A stretch of 64,000 nt of DNA from Pohlia nutans. Its lineage: Eukaryota; Streptophyta; Bryopsida; Bryales; Mniaceae. Each line of letters begins with the position of its first letter. Positions within the stretch are counted from its first letter, which is position 1. Both the position numbers and the translations under genes were made by a program. Below, piece after piece: positions 36,308-47,799 of the stretch. The notes under the pieces were generated by a model. The model made no database searches. It was given only the letters and a program-made list of their open reading frames with translations, and was not told the origin of the DNA. Location of the stretch: positions 19,954,072 through 20,018,071 of the forward strand of contig CM040097.1 in the NCBI GenBank assembly GCA_022496805.1, in the 5' to 3' direction.

Positions 36308-37072
36308 CCCTTTAACGTCCACATCCACCACCGATTTCAAAGATGTGTTATAAAATGTTTGATGAATCACAAAAATGGAGTTGATATATATAAAAAAGTT
36401 GAAAATCTCAATGTGTAGATCACATATGTACGGTTGGATTTATCAAAAAATTATTCATAGTTTTTAATTAATTTTGCAAGGATTTCTTTTTAAATTTACT
36501 TTAAAATCTCAAATTAACAATTTTTTATTAAAAAAAATTATAACGAATTTGGAATAATATGCACTTTGAGATGGTATAGTTTTCATTATTTGATTCTACT
36601 TATTTTGGAAAATCATTGTTAAGGTCTTACTTTTTGAACTAAGAATGAAAATTAATATAAACCAATTTGTCATTTAAAAAAATAAAATTACAATATCTTA
36701 TTTTGAAAATCCATACTGTACAAATGTAGTCATCTAGCACAAGAACCAAAGAAAATTTGGATGGATGAAAAATTGTACAAGATGTAGTCAAGAGAATGCT
36801 TACAATATGTTCATTGTTCATTATATGGACGCAAGCATGTCAAAGGATTAAAGGACAAGGATTCATGACAAATTCAATCAATGGTATGGTGAAAAATATA
36901 ATTCACATAGGGCCAAATTTTACATTGTTGAAGAACATCGCATACAATGCATAGTGAAGAACATTACATGTGTTAATCAAAAAAATTATAAATTTGAACA
37001 ACAAGAAGCCCAAGTACAAAACTTGCTAAAAAAAACATGAGAACCAATTTGGGTTTCTTGGTCCTTTGAGGG
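36308..37072. mobile_element. TTAA-flanked element, 765 bp
   Basis: TTAA on both sides (36304-36307 and 37073-37076). The left end CCCTTTAACGTCC is identical to that of the 23.8 kb copy; the right end is GGTCCTTTGAGGG. No ORF. Confidence 0.7.
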
Positions 37073-37079
37073 TTAAGCA

Positions 37080-38400
37080 ATTTTGAGTAAGTCATACACT
37101 CATAACTCTTTTTATATCACACCTTTGGTAAGCAATGCAGATGAGTTCAGAACTTGGCATGAGGAAGGTGTCCAATCACATGTGTACACAATAGCAATTA
37201 TTTTCTGCACACACTGAAATATAATATTGGAGAGTGTGTTAATAACAAGTTCTAAATATATAAGGACCTTCTTTTCTCCAAATTCATATACATTTTTTAA
37301 ACCAACACATGCAGTTGATGTTCTTCACTGATATAAAATCAGGCCTCATTGGAATTCTAGTTTTTACAAATATTGGTTATTTTCAAACCATGGTTCAAAT
37401 ATACTACCTTTGTCAGTAGTGTTGGACTGGTGGGGAAGCAACGTGCAACGATGACGAAATGAAGTGAAACATGCGCAAAGTGGAATGATCAGTTGCTGAG
37501 GAAAGCATAGTACGATGATGAATCACCAAAGAGAAAGAGAAAGAGAGAGACAGAGAGATGCGTTGAGTGTCTGTACATGCAAGATGTATATATAAATTGC
37601 TTCAGTGTGTTCAATTATCAAAGTTACTACTAGACTTAGTCCCTTCAGTTGTTTGCAAGAGAGGTATGAGATTTCTATGCTTCATGCACCTTCTTGTATA
37701 GCGCGAGCTCATCTCTGTCTGTTGAAACTGAGGAACTGTATGATTTTTTTATTTGGTTTCGTAACGATTTGTGAGCCAACTTTGGGTGCATTAGATTCAC
37801 TGGTTACTTACTAGTTCGCTGATTATTTAGGAATAGTTCAACTATTCCTAAACAATTAGATTTGTGTTGGCGAGATTCTTCATTTTGTGATGCAGGACTG
37901 AAACTTGGAGATTTTAGGAAAACACACGAATTTGACCAAGCCAGGAGCTTACTAGTAAGCCTCAGTTGATCGGTCATTTTCACCGCATGCACTGACAGAC
38001 CGAAGTGTCGGTACTCAGGTCATTCAGATTTCGTAACAATTATTATCAAAGAGTGTCACAGTTCACGATTTCACTAAATTTTTTTCCAATCTGACCATTT
38101 GTAACTCGGAGCATAAATCTTGAATCAGGTTGATACCCCATTAGAATTACACTGAAACTAACAATCAGTTTTTAACAAGTGCTTATGACTTGAGCCTCCC
38201 CATCTCAAACATCAAGAGGCCTCCCCATCTCGCTTGGAGATGAAGAGGCCTCTCAATCTCCAGATGGAGAGGTCCAGCTTCTCCAGGTGCTTAATAAGAT
38301 GGGAAGGCCTCCAAATCATTCATGACTGCAAAGAACAGTTGAATATTCTAGATCTGAGTTTTTGAAACTACGTTTTTGTCTGTTCTTAACACAAGGGTAG
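37080..38400. other. Non-coding stretch; simple repeats
   Basis: 37080-37400 resembles 46330-46480 (CAATTTTGAGTA..., TTCTTCA(C/T)TGAT...GATATAAAAT). 37530-37560 is a GA-rich run. 38195-38320 has repeated GAGGCCTCCCCATCTC / GAGATGAAGAGGCCTCTC segments able to pair with each other. Confidence 0.45.
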
Positions 38401-38421
38401 AAAGTTCAAACGGTGACAAAT

Positions 38422-38466
38422 GTTTCCCTTCTAGTCTCATGTTCAATATGAGACTTGAAGGGAAAC
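38422..38466. other. 19-bp perfect-but-one hairpin
   Basis: GTTTCCCTTCTAGTCTCAT (38422-38440), a 7-base loop, then ATGAGACTTGAAGGGAAAC (38448-38466). Eighteen of 19 positions pair. It is not part of a repeat seen elsewhere in the window. It could be a small fold-back, a transcript hairpin or a small-RNA precursor, though the stem is short for a plant miRNA. Confidence 0.75.
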
Positions 38467-38840
38467 GCATGCAGAATTGCAGATTAACCCATTACGAGAC
38501 CCTAGTGCTCTCAGATGTCATCGAAAACTGCAGGAAAAACGTTCAAATTGACGCAAGAACGTTGTCCATAACCATGCTCGCAGTTCTTAATTAACATCTA
38601 CACTCACTAGCTTTTCCTCATAACATCCAATTGCTTATGAGAGTTTCTCTCCATCTTCGGCTTCCACAGTTTAGGTTAGTTTTAGATCCAACTTACACTA
38701 GTCATCGGGGTGTCAGAGTTCGCAACTCCTGTACCGCAAAGGGAGATTCGTAAAACGAGACTGATAGCGCAAGACGAGGGCTCGTATTTTGCTAATGCTG
38801 TGATTCGCGTGGAAGAGAAGTCTTGAAGGAGAATCGCACA

Positions 38841-39160
38841 CTGTGACACCCCTAGTACTGTAGTTTCTGATTCCTTTGAAGAAATTTCAGAGCTTGTAAC
38901 TCATTTAGAAATTGCTGGTGTGATTCCTTGTACTGAATTTTCTGATTCCTTTGTGAAGAAATTCCAGAGCTTGTAACTCGTGTAGAAATTGCGGGTGTGA
39001 CACTAGCTCTTGTACTGTAGTTTCTGATTCCTTTGAAGAACTTTCAGAGCTTGTAACTCATGTAGCACTATATTGCTGGTGTGACACCCCGTGTGCTGTA
39101 ATTTCTGATTGCTTTGAAGAGTTTTCAGAGCTTGGAACTAATGTAGCAATTGCTGGTGTT
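38841..39160. repeat. About 80-bp tandem repeat, four units, just upstream of the M6 gene
   Basis: TTTCTGATTCCTTTGAAGAA...TTTCAGAGCTTGTAACTCATG recurs with TTTCTGATT at 38864, 38938, 39021 and 39102 (spacing 74, 83 and 81). Each unit carries GGTGTGAC or GTGTGA. The array ends about 25 bases before the start codon, so it forms the promoter or 5' leader. Confidence 0.9.
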
Positions 39161-39185
39161 TGAGAAGATTGACAGACTAGCTGCC

Positions 39186-42100
39186 ATGGCGGAGGACACG
39201 GCGATGCCGAGCAAGGTGATCGCTCAGTACTCGGAGCGGTGCCTGGTGGCGCCGGCACCGGAGATTAAAAAAAAGCTGCTGCAGCGTTACAGGTATAAAT
39301 GCATTCACAATGCATAAAATATATAAAGAATATATACCGGTATTTGTGTTATATTAAGTGAAGTGAGAGTGCCTCAAGAACATCTCAAAGTTTTATGAGC
39401 TGTGGTATTCTCAAAGCATCATAACCTTTATCTAAGAGGTCTGTGTAATTAAGTAACTACATTAACCAACTAGTTGACATTGACATAGGACTAACTATTG
39501 TCTTAACAACAACAGGGAGATTCAGGCGTCGCTGGCTTCAACGCCGGAGCACTCGTTCCTGCGGTCGGTGCTGCGGCCCGTGGAGAGGCGGCATGTGGGG
39601 TTCAACGACGGTGTGGTGCGGCCGCCAAGCACATTCCGGCCCGGCGCGTCGCTGGCTCAGCAGATGGCAGAGCGTGCGCCGCTGCGGGGCAGCGTGAAGG
39701 TGATCGTGGTGTTGGTGGACTTCTCGGACAAGAAGTTTGCGGCGTCGCAGACCAATGAGCACTTCGCCAAGTTGTGGTTCGAGGAGAACACCAACAGCGT
39801 GCGCGACTACTACACCGACGTCTCCAACGGCGCCGTCACCATCCAGGCCAGTACTTCCCATCCTTCCTCGATCACTCTCTTTTGCATCATCATTCTCTTG
39901 AACTTTTCCGTAACTAAGTGATGCAATTATGGAGGTGGGTAACACAAGAAATATCACTTCTTAAGTCCTGGATCGAGTCGTGGATCTATTGTTATGTAAC
40001 TTAGTGATGCAATTATGGAGCCTGACAATGGGTTAGTGGGTTACAAGAAATAGCATGTCTGAAGTCGTGGAATGAAGTCGCAGATGTGTTGTTATACGTA
40101 ACTTAATGATGCAATTATAGAGGTGGGTCACTGGAAATAACACATGTCGAATCCCAGAGCAACGATGTGTAACCCAGCTCCCAAACTACATCCATAATCA
40201 TTAACTGTAACTGAGTGCAGTTATTATTATTTAACATATAATAATAATGTCGTATTGGCATGTAAAAGAGGATTTCTATGGACTTCAGCATCTATAATTG
40301 GACACCATATGAATAACTAAAGTTGGGAATTCTCAAAGCATTGCCTACAAGTTTACTGAAAGTTCGAACAAATCTCCTCTTAACTCCTAAACGTCCAACT
40401 GTCTAGAAAGTGGATGATGTACAAAATTAAACACAGTTTTCTCATCCGTCATTGACTTTTTGCAGTGTGGATTTTTCACTATATATTTTATGGGAAGTTA
40501 GCTTTATGCATGTGTGATTTGATTAAAAAGGGGATTTTGACAATTTTGACAATTTGATTCATTTACGAATAAGATATTGACAATTTGTGAAAATTTTATG
40601 CCTCATTTCTTGTTGTAGTGATTCACCCAAAATTTCGAAGATTTCAATGTAAAAGTGCTCTTATAAAAGTCAACTCATAAAATTAATCAACCAAAAGATC
40701 TCCAAAATTTAATACACTTAGAGTAATACATTTCAACCAATCACAACAAATTTCATGTACAAATTGTCAATATCTTATTCTTAATCAAATTACAAAAGAA
40801 TTTTCAATTTTAAGTTTCAAGTTTTATAAAAAAGTATTCGTGACAGCAATCATAGATCTAACCATTTGGATAGAATCAAAAATTCATAATGTACAACTTT
40901 TAATCATATATCAAGTTCAATATCCCTCTTAGTTACATTTTATAAGACATCTTTGGAATTCTCCAAATCAAGAGAGGGGTGAGGATGTTTAGGGTTTCAT
41001 AAAGATACCAAAATGCAATCAACTAGAAAGTGTGATAAAAAGAAATTTTCAAATACTTTTGACCAAAAGGTCCATTGAACAAGAGTTTTTTTCTTCTAGT
41101 TAATATTTGGCTAAAATTGGTGCACTTTTTTAAAACTAATGCAGGGCGAAGTGGTGGGACCATATCGCATGCCGCATCCAATCTCATATTATGCAAATGG
41201 GCAGAATGGGTTTAGCGAACAAGCCCCGAACGCACAAGTCATGGCACGCGACGCTGCAGTGCTGGCCAATGCCAAAGTGAACTTCTCAAAGTATGATAAT
41301 GATGGAGATGGGTATGTGGATGCCTTTGTGATCGTACATGCAGGCGCGGGTGCCGAACGCACAGGAGTAGGCTCTGACATTTGGTCGCACAAATGGGTCC
41401 TTAGTGGTGGGGCCTACAACGCAGATGGCACCCAGATCTACTCGTATCTTACGGTTCCGGGAGATTGTAAGCTTGGGGTGTGTGCGCATGAGCTTGGTCA
41501 CCTGGCATTTGGCTGGCCAGATCTCTACGACTCCGACTACACCTCCGAGGGCATTGGAGTTTGGTGCCTCATGGCGGCCGGAAGCTACAATGGAGACGAG
41601 AATAATCCGTCCGTGCCGTGTGCGTGGTGCAAAGTGGACCAGGGTTGGGTGGATGTCGTCACTCCCACTGAGACCACCAAAATCTCGCTTCCCGATGTCA
41701 AGGACCAACACAGGCAAGGATGTTTGCAATTTTGTTTATTCATTTGCACACATTAAAATCTTCTAATGAACTGCAAAGAAAAAGGAGATGTTGTGTTTTT
41801 TACATAATTGTCACATCCTTCAATTGTTAACATTAATTAGTTGTTTCGCGTGACATACATATCAATAGTCACCCAGTGCTAATACCCTCAGTAACAGACA
41901 CCCAAAAGCTCCTTTTGATCTGGGTTAACGTGAGTGTCATCCTTGAAGTAATATGCTAAGACATGGTCTATTAATTTATCTTTTGTTACAACCTCAACTA
42001 GTGACTAGTATCCTCAAAAATTTTGCTAAAAATCGAGGTCTTGATTTGATTTGGGAAGATTTTTTGCCAACCATGGCTTTCAAGGCTGGTATATTGTTTG

Positions 42101-43181
42101 TGGATACCAGCCAAATTCTTCTTGTCTGGTAAAATTTAGGTTTGGGTTGGTATGTCAAGTTTGGAAATAGGGATAGCAATGCCCTCACTTGTAGGCATAC
42201 TCTTAGAGCATTCCCATTAGTGACTGATATCCTCATTTTTTTTCGCTAAAAATCGAGGTCATGATTTGACTTGGGAAGACTTTTTGCCAACTAAAGCGTT
42301 TGAGGCTGGAAAATGACTTGTGGATACCAATGTCCGGGGAGAATTGACCTTTAGTTAGAGATTAGCTAGTTGAAATTCAAAATTGCTTAATCGAGTTCAA
42401 AATCTGATTATTTAAAGGGGAAATAAAATAATATTCCCTATTTTCTTAAGGACTAGTTGAAGGAATGTTCCGAAAACCGAAAAATGTAGGATCTTAGCTA
42501 AAATTTCTCCCCGGACTCTTGGCGATACCAACCAGACTCCTCTTGTTAAGCAAAATTTAGGTATGGACTAGTATTCAGAAATAGGGATACCAATCTCACT
42601 GAAGGGCATACATATACATAAAGAAAAAGAAAAAAGGGAAAAGATAAAAGGAAAACCTCTTTTGGTGAAATTAGACAAGAATTAAATTCTCTTCTAACCA
42701 TTTGAGTACAATTTGATTTCTGCACAGGGTGGTGAAGCTGTGGAAGGATGGCGCGCCGCAATCCGAGTACTTCCTGGTGGAGAACCGGCAGAAGAAGGGG
42801 CGCGACGCGGACCTCCCCGCGGGAGGTTTACTCCTGTGGCACATCGACGAGACCAAGGACGACAACACCAGCGAGCAGACGGCCTACAAAGTGGCGCTCG
42901 TGCAGAGCGACGGCGAGCGGGACCTGGAGCGCAACGAGGACCGCGGCGACGACGGCGACCCGTTCCCCGGGTTGAAGTCCGTGCATCTCGTGGACTCCAC
43001 CAGCAACCCGTCCACCAAGGCCAACAACGGCGCCGCCACGGGCGTGGCCATCACGAACATCAGCGACCCCATGGACGTCATGATGTTCACGGTAAGTGTG
43101 AGCGGTGACAGCAAGAGTACCGCTGCAAAGGCCGTGGCTCCAGCCCCTGTTGCTGTCTCCGTAACTAGTGCCTCTCTGTAA
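39186..43181 (+). CDS. M6-family (immune inhibitor A-like) zinc metallopeptidase, four exons
   Basis: Exons 39186-39292, 39516-39846, 41145-41713 and 42728-43181 give 486 residues with no frame break. The zinc site HELGHLAFGWPD (HExxHxxGxxD, residues 261-272) is complete. Upstream are the family-typical VKVIVVLVDFSDKKF, GEVVGPYRMPHP and DGDGYVDAFVIVHAGAG segments; downstream lie GVWCLMAAG (Met-turn-like) and YFLVENRQ...GGLLLWHID. Intron 3 is GC-AG (GCAAGG). Intron 2 is best read as GC-AG (CAG/GCCAGT), which restores the family's QGEVVGP; a GT-AG alternative (exon 2 to 39850, exon 3 from 41152) also keeps frame. No signal peptide is seen, so it may be cytosolic or the start may be incomplete. 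A GTAAGT after MFT (43092) could be used alternatively. Codons are GC-rich at third positions, unlike the surroundings. Confidence 0.88.
39909..40190. repeat. Three-unit tandem repeat in intron 2 of the M6 gene
   Basis: GTAACTTAGTGATGCAATTATGGAG recurs at about 39910, 39996 and 40098, with related sequence between (GGTGGGT, ACAAGAAATA, AGTCGTGG). Confidence 0.75.
40384..40994. mobile_element. TTAA-type element in intron 2 of the M6 gene
   Basis: TTAA (40380-40383) followed by CTCCTAAACGTCC. The right end GAGGATGTTTAGGG pairs with it imperfectly; the right flank TTTC is not TTAA. AT-rich interior, no ORF. Confidence 0.45.
41990..42600. repeat. Diverged direct repeat in intron 3 of the M6 gene
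   Basis: GCTAAAAATCGAGGTC(T/A)TGATTTGA...GGGAAGA(T/C)TTTTTGCCAAC occurs near 42025 and 42245, and the following TTAAG/GGTAAAATTTAGGT...GGGATA also recurs. The second unit is interrupted by the element at 42333-42515. Confidence 0.7.
42333..42515. mobile_element. 183-bp candidate MITE in intron 3
   Basis: Ends TCCGGGGAGAATT and AAATTTCTCCCCGGA are inverted repeats (about 12 bases). It interrupts the second unit of the intron repeat, so it is the younger insertion. Confidence 0.6.
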
Positions 43182-43222
43182 CTCTGTTTATTACCGCCAG
43201 GCATGCGATTAATCATTCGTTT

Positions 43223-43825
43223 GAGCAGAATTCAGTAAGTCTAGCATTTGGAGATTATTTTGTTCGGATGGATTGATCAGAATGTCAGTGTGAAGATTGT
43301 GATCGAATGTTTTGTAAAAGTGTTATACAGTTACAGATTCACCCTGTTGCAATGGCGCTTCGATCAGCATATGTTTCAATGTTGCATGTTTCAGTGCCAA
43401 CGTACGGTGAGATTGATTCATTTGAACAGAGTTCTGTACTAGTTAGCATTTTGAGATTATTTTGTTCGGATGGATTGATCAGAATGTCACAGAGTGTGTG
43501 CATTGTGAATGTTTTACAAAAGTGCAATACAGTTATAGAGTGACCCTGTTGCAATGGCGCTTCAGCATACACGTGTTTCAATATTGTTGCATGTTTCATG
43601 TTTCAGTGCCAACAGTGAGATTGATTAATTTGAGCAGAATTCAGTACTAGCATTTTGTTCGGATGGATTGATCAGAATGTCACAGTGAGAGTGTGGATGT
43701 ATGTAGATTGTGAATGTTTTATAAAAGTGCAATACAGTTACAGATTGACCCTGTTGCAATGGCGCTTCAGCATACGTTTCAATGTTGCATGTTTCGTAGC
43801 AACAATAATTGTGACATTCCAGTGC
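43223..43825. repeat. About 200-bp tandem repeat, three units, 3' of the M6 gene
   Basis: TTCGGATGGATTGATCAGAATGTCA starts at 43263, 43465 and 43658 (spacing 202 and 193); CCCTGTTGCAATGGCGCTTC also occurs three times. It lies in the presumed 3' UTR or just past it. Confidence 0.92.
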
Positions 43826-43934
43826 ACTTGTAGAGCTCTAAAATGTAGGATTGGTATAGATCTGAGGTTCTAGACGGGGTCTTCGGTATTAAGTGCTAAT
43901 CTCGTGAAATTTTGTCATTTTTAAGTTTTAACTA

Positions 43935-44184
43935 CTCCCTCTGTCTGGAAATATCTGTCCTAGTTTTTGGCATTTTTCAACTTGCTGTCAAAAAACTTAG
44001 TTGTCAACACTCGAAAAATGATATATCTTTAATAGTAGTATGTAGTTTATGTGTTAAGTCTCTCAATGTCTGTCCCGTTTGAAATGAATAGGGCTTGTGA
44101 CGTTTGAAGTATAAAACATAGGATTGTAATTATGTTGGAAAAAAATGCCAAAGACTAGGACAATTGATTTCTGGACAAAGGGAG
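43935..44184. mobile_element. Stowaway-type (Tc1/mariner) MITE, 250 bp
   Basis: Starts CTCCCTCTGTCTGGAAAT and ends ATTTCTGGACAAAGGGAG with TA on both sides (43933-43934 and 44185-44186). CTCCCTC...GTC ends with TA duplication define plant Stowaway elements. An inner CTAG pair (TGTCCTAG / CTAGGACA) extends the inverted repeat. Confidence 0.88.
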
Positions 44185-44419
44185 TAATGAGATTTTGTTT
44201 GTAAAAGAACAAATTTGATTAGAGCCTGTCTCAGCATTTGAAAGTCCTAATTTTCATCTCAGTTTTATCCCTGTCATATGGCCGACTTTGGTGTGGGGAG
44301 ACTGGGGTCTTGAACAAATATAACTTTCTTAAGGTTTCTATGATGATTCTCCAGTTAAAAATAATGGCAAATATACAAGTCTGGAGGAGATAATTGAGAT
44401 GGTATATTTGAAGTAATAT

Positions 44420-44706
44420 CCCGGGGAAGTCATTGTCAAGAATTTAGAAGAATTTAGATAACTATGAGAGAACAAATATAGGGTGTCTTTTATTCATTTG
44501 AGATAAAAATTATAAATTTATAGAAGTAATATAGGGTGTTATAAAACCAATTTTGGAATATTTTAAGGATATTCCTAGAATATATATGGAATATATCCTA
44601 AATATACTATAAATAGTAGAATATTCCAATTATTTCATAGCCTCCCATTAAATACCCTTTGTACACTCATATGTACCCAAAATTTACACTAAGTGACTTT
44701 CCCGAG
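44420..44706. mobile_element. hAT-type MITE, copy 2 (287 bp)
   Basis: Perfect 8-bp duplication AGTAATAT (44412-44419 and 44707-44714). Ends CCCGGGGAAGTCA and AAGTGACTTTCCCGAG, same family as copies at 28.4 and 51.9 kb. Confidence 0.85.
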
Positions 44707-44714
44707 AGTAATAT

Positions 44715-46640
44715 ATTGTCATATTTTGTTACATTGGTGGAATTTCACAAAATTGGTGCCATAGTAAAGTCTTTCAACAAAGAACAATTTTAAGTCACTT
44801 AAATTAGTTGAAATTGGAATGGTTATGACTTGTCCAACTAAAATTGTAGCAATCTTGAGCTGCCCAAATAAAACTTGGAAGTCAACTGATTGAGCCTCAA
44901 ATCAACTTTTGTCCTCTTCGACTCTCTGGCTATAGATTTATTTGACAACTGATTGAGCCTCAAAGAACCAAAGAGAACAAAAGTTGACTTCTAGTAGTTA
45001 TAGATTTTACACCTAGAAGCACTTGAAAATCATATTCTTGGCATAATGAAATTTACTGTTTAAAACAAAATATCAATTAAGGCACTAATTTAAGGGCACC
45101 ATATTTGATAGAGAAATCAGAGTGTGCACTTTGTACCAATAGAAACACTATTAACGTAGACTAGAAAAGCATGCCTGAAAAGACGTATAACTAGTTTAGT
45201 TCGTCATGTGGGTCTTCTCATGGGTCTTTTTGCTAGTTTACGCCGGTGGTGTTTCTACTAGTGTTGTTCTACTTTTGTCCTCTTCGGCTTGTTTATGAAT
45301 GTTCACATCTAGCCGTTTTTTAGTTGCTTGTTTTGAGCTAATTTTTTTCTCATTTTTTGCTCCTTGTCTCTACATAATGTGAATTTTTTATTTTATGGAA
45401 TTTGGAAAAATTACACCTACAGCTTTTGGCACTCTTAACTAGATATCTCAGTTTAAAACACTAGTTCAAAAGTAATAGTCATATTCCGTTATAATGGCCA
45501 TCTTGCAATTTCTAGAAAAATCAAGTCATTTTCTCGGATTTAAACCAAATTAGACTTAAAGGGATCCAAAAATGTTCTAAAATGATCTAAAACACTTTGA
45601 AACGATCCAAAAACATGGATTTTTTTTGGAATGGCCATACACCCCACCTATGAGTGTTTTTACATTTTTAGGCCGACATCATATATACAATGATATCCAT
45701 ACAATTCATCTTTTGTCTTGGTTGAGCGTTAAAATGCAACTAATGTTGTGTTTCAAGGTATAGAATATAATTTTGAACACAACATATCTAACCATAATAC
45801 CAAATTTTAGGTTGCTATGACCAAATGCCAAGTTTCTACAGCCAAAGACCCCGTAATCAAAACCAAAGACCAAAATGTCGCGTAAGCCAAAAAGGCCAGG
45901 TAGGCCAAGTAGGTTAGGCATATTGATCTTTGACTGTCATTGTGATTTTTGGCCATCGCTACTTGGTCTTACACTCTTTTTTCCTTTTTGACATGGTCTT
46001 GACCCTTTTGTTTCGCTGCTTTGGCTTGCGTTCAAGCAATTAGGTTGCAAAGAGAATCTCAATGTCTGCTTCTCATGCAACTTCAAAAGCTCAAGTGAGG
46101 ACAAACATGTTTTTAAAAAACCATCCTAAAGTACCAAAAATCATGAACTGGGCCTCATGTTTGTTTTAGCAATGTATGAATGTGTTGTTTTTTGAATTTT
46201 GTGCAAGAAAGCATGTTATTTTCATTCCATTTCATGATGTCCACTTTCGACTTTGAACTGATTCTTTTCTTCTTTTTATCCAAAGCTTCTTGGCTACATG
46301 AGAAATGTGTGGATCTTAACTCTGGGCCTCATGTTCTTTTAGCAATTTTGAGTAGGTCCTTTGCGGACTTCTTTTTTTTCAAATCTATTTGTTTTAGAAC
46401 CAACAAAAGCAGTATTCTTCATTGATTTTGGTGATATAAAATTTGATTCCATATGAATTATATTTTTTACAATATAATCCATTGAATCTGTCATTTAAAA
46501 ACCAAGAATCCTGGTCTTTTAGGAGTTAAAGTCCAGCCCATGGCTATAGAAATTAATTGTCTTTGTAATACAAGGAAGGCATATCCAGGAGCATATCTTA
46601 ATATCTTGAGGTTTTGAAGGAAGGGGTGCTATGAATATCT
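44715..46640. other. Non-coding stretch
   Basis: AT-rich; no gene recognised. 46330-46530 matches 37080-37400 and ends GTCTTTTAGGAGTTAAAG, an end of the TTAA-type family. The phrase AACTGATTGAGCCTCAAA is directly repeated at about 44888 and 44948. Confidence 0.45.
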
Positions 46641-46708
46641 AATATTTACTTGTTTTTGATAATGGAGATGTGGCGGTTCTATAGGTGAGGTGCATTTTGT
46701 GATCATGT

Positions 46709-47029
46709 ATGGATGGTGTGAAATTCCTAGAGTGCAAGCGCCTCACATGTTGCAACAGAGATGGTTGTTTGTTGTTCGACCCTTCAGATGAAAACCCCTT
46801 GCTTTGTGAATGTTGCATTTGTCATAGAAGCTTTCACCATGCAATTTACGATATACCTCTAGATAGTGGTGCTTGTGTAAAGAAACACAATGGTGGGGTT
46901 GATGGTTGCCAATTGTTTTATCCTGATGGGACCAATGCCCGTAAATGCGGTGCATGTGGGTGCTACATATCATTACATAAGCCTCTACCATCAATATCAC
47001 CATCCAACGTCGCTACCGTGCGAGCGTAG
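46709..47029 (+). CDS. Tandem ZF-HD dimerisation-type zinc finger protein or last exon
   Basis: 106 residues from ATG 46709 to TAG 47027-47029. Two finger units share the pattern DGC-x-LF-x(n)-C-x2-C-x-C-(H)-x3-H: unit one DGCLLF (18-23) then CECCICHRSFH (33-43), unit two DGCQLF (65-70) then CGACGCYISLH (80-90). This is the pattern of the plant ZF-HD/MIF dimerisation domain (DGC.EF...C.AC.CHRNFHR), in which the fingers mediate protein-protein contact. No homeodomain follows, so it would be MIF-like. The second unit lacks the first His (Tyr86). The sequence before 46709 has no clear start context, so it could be a terminal exon. It stands alone among repeats. Confidence 0.55.
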   Translation: MDGVKFLECKRLTCCNRDGCLLFDPSDENPLLCECCICHRSFHHAIYDIPLDSGACVKKHNGGVDGCQLFYPDGTNARKCGACGCYISLHKPLPSISPSNVATVRA

Positions 47030-47610
47030 AATGGAGAGCTAGAGAGCGGAGAGCGGGGATTTGGAGAGCCTAGAGCCTAGAGCCTAGAGTCTTGCTAAAT
47101 TTAAAAATGGGCTCTATTTTTGGATTTTAATTATTAGATATATGACTATTTACAGTAAATTTTAGGACCTATGATCGCTGGACCTAATGTGAACCGTCAA
47201 GACGGCCCACAACCTACGGTAATGTGTATGCATTGTTAACTAATCAATTGGAGATTTGATTAGGTCTAAGTAGCGATTGTTAGCAAGTTATTAGGGTTTT
47301 CATAGATAGTGTGATTGTATTGGAGCATGGTTGATTGCAATTCTATTTAGTGCAAAGTTATTGAATTTATGTGCAAATTAGTAGATTAGACTAGGAGAAG
47401 TATAGAATTTAGAGGATTTAGTGTGTTGGTGGAAGAGTTAGGGTGGACATCAATTAGTTAGAAGAGGCATTTTGAACTACTAGGAGCCATGAGAATTAGT
47501 GTGGCTAGGGATTAGTATGTTTAGCAATAGAAGTTGAATAGCAATAGGAAATTGGTGTGGGCAAGAGCCAACAAGTAAGCGTTAAAGCCAAATTGTGTAG
47601 GAATTAGGCA

Positions 47611-47790
47611 AATAGTGTGGCCAGCAGTCAAATAGTGTGGACTGCAGCTAAATAGTGTGGACTGCAGCTAAATAGTGTGGCCAGCAGTCAAATAGTGTGG
47701 ACTGCAGCTAAATAGTGTGGCCAGCAGTCAAATAGTGTGGGCTGCGGCTAATTAGTGTGCCCGGCAGTCAATTAGTGTGGGCTGCGGCTA
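47611..47790. repeat. 20-bp minisatellite, nine units of two alternating types
   Basis: AATAGTGTGG followed by either CCAGCAGTCA or ACTGCAGCTA (later GCTGCGGCTA). Exactly nine units of 20 bases. The two unit types are near reverse complements in their second halves (CAGCAGT / ACTGCAG), so the array can fold. Confidence 0.95.
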
Positions 47791-47799
47791 GTTGGTTGG

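Noticed and set aside
35747..36370. 137-residue minus-strand ORF as a gene
   Set aside because: Overlaps the start of a TTAA-type element and has no recognisable domain; only the downstream two-exon candidate was kept, at low confidence.
42713..43108. Arg/Gly-rich ORF overlapping the M6 gene
   Set aside because: Shadow frame of GC-rich exon 4; the M6 frame is fixed by family motifs and splice phase.
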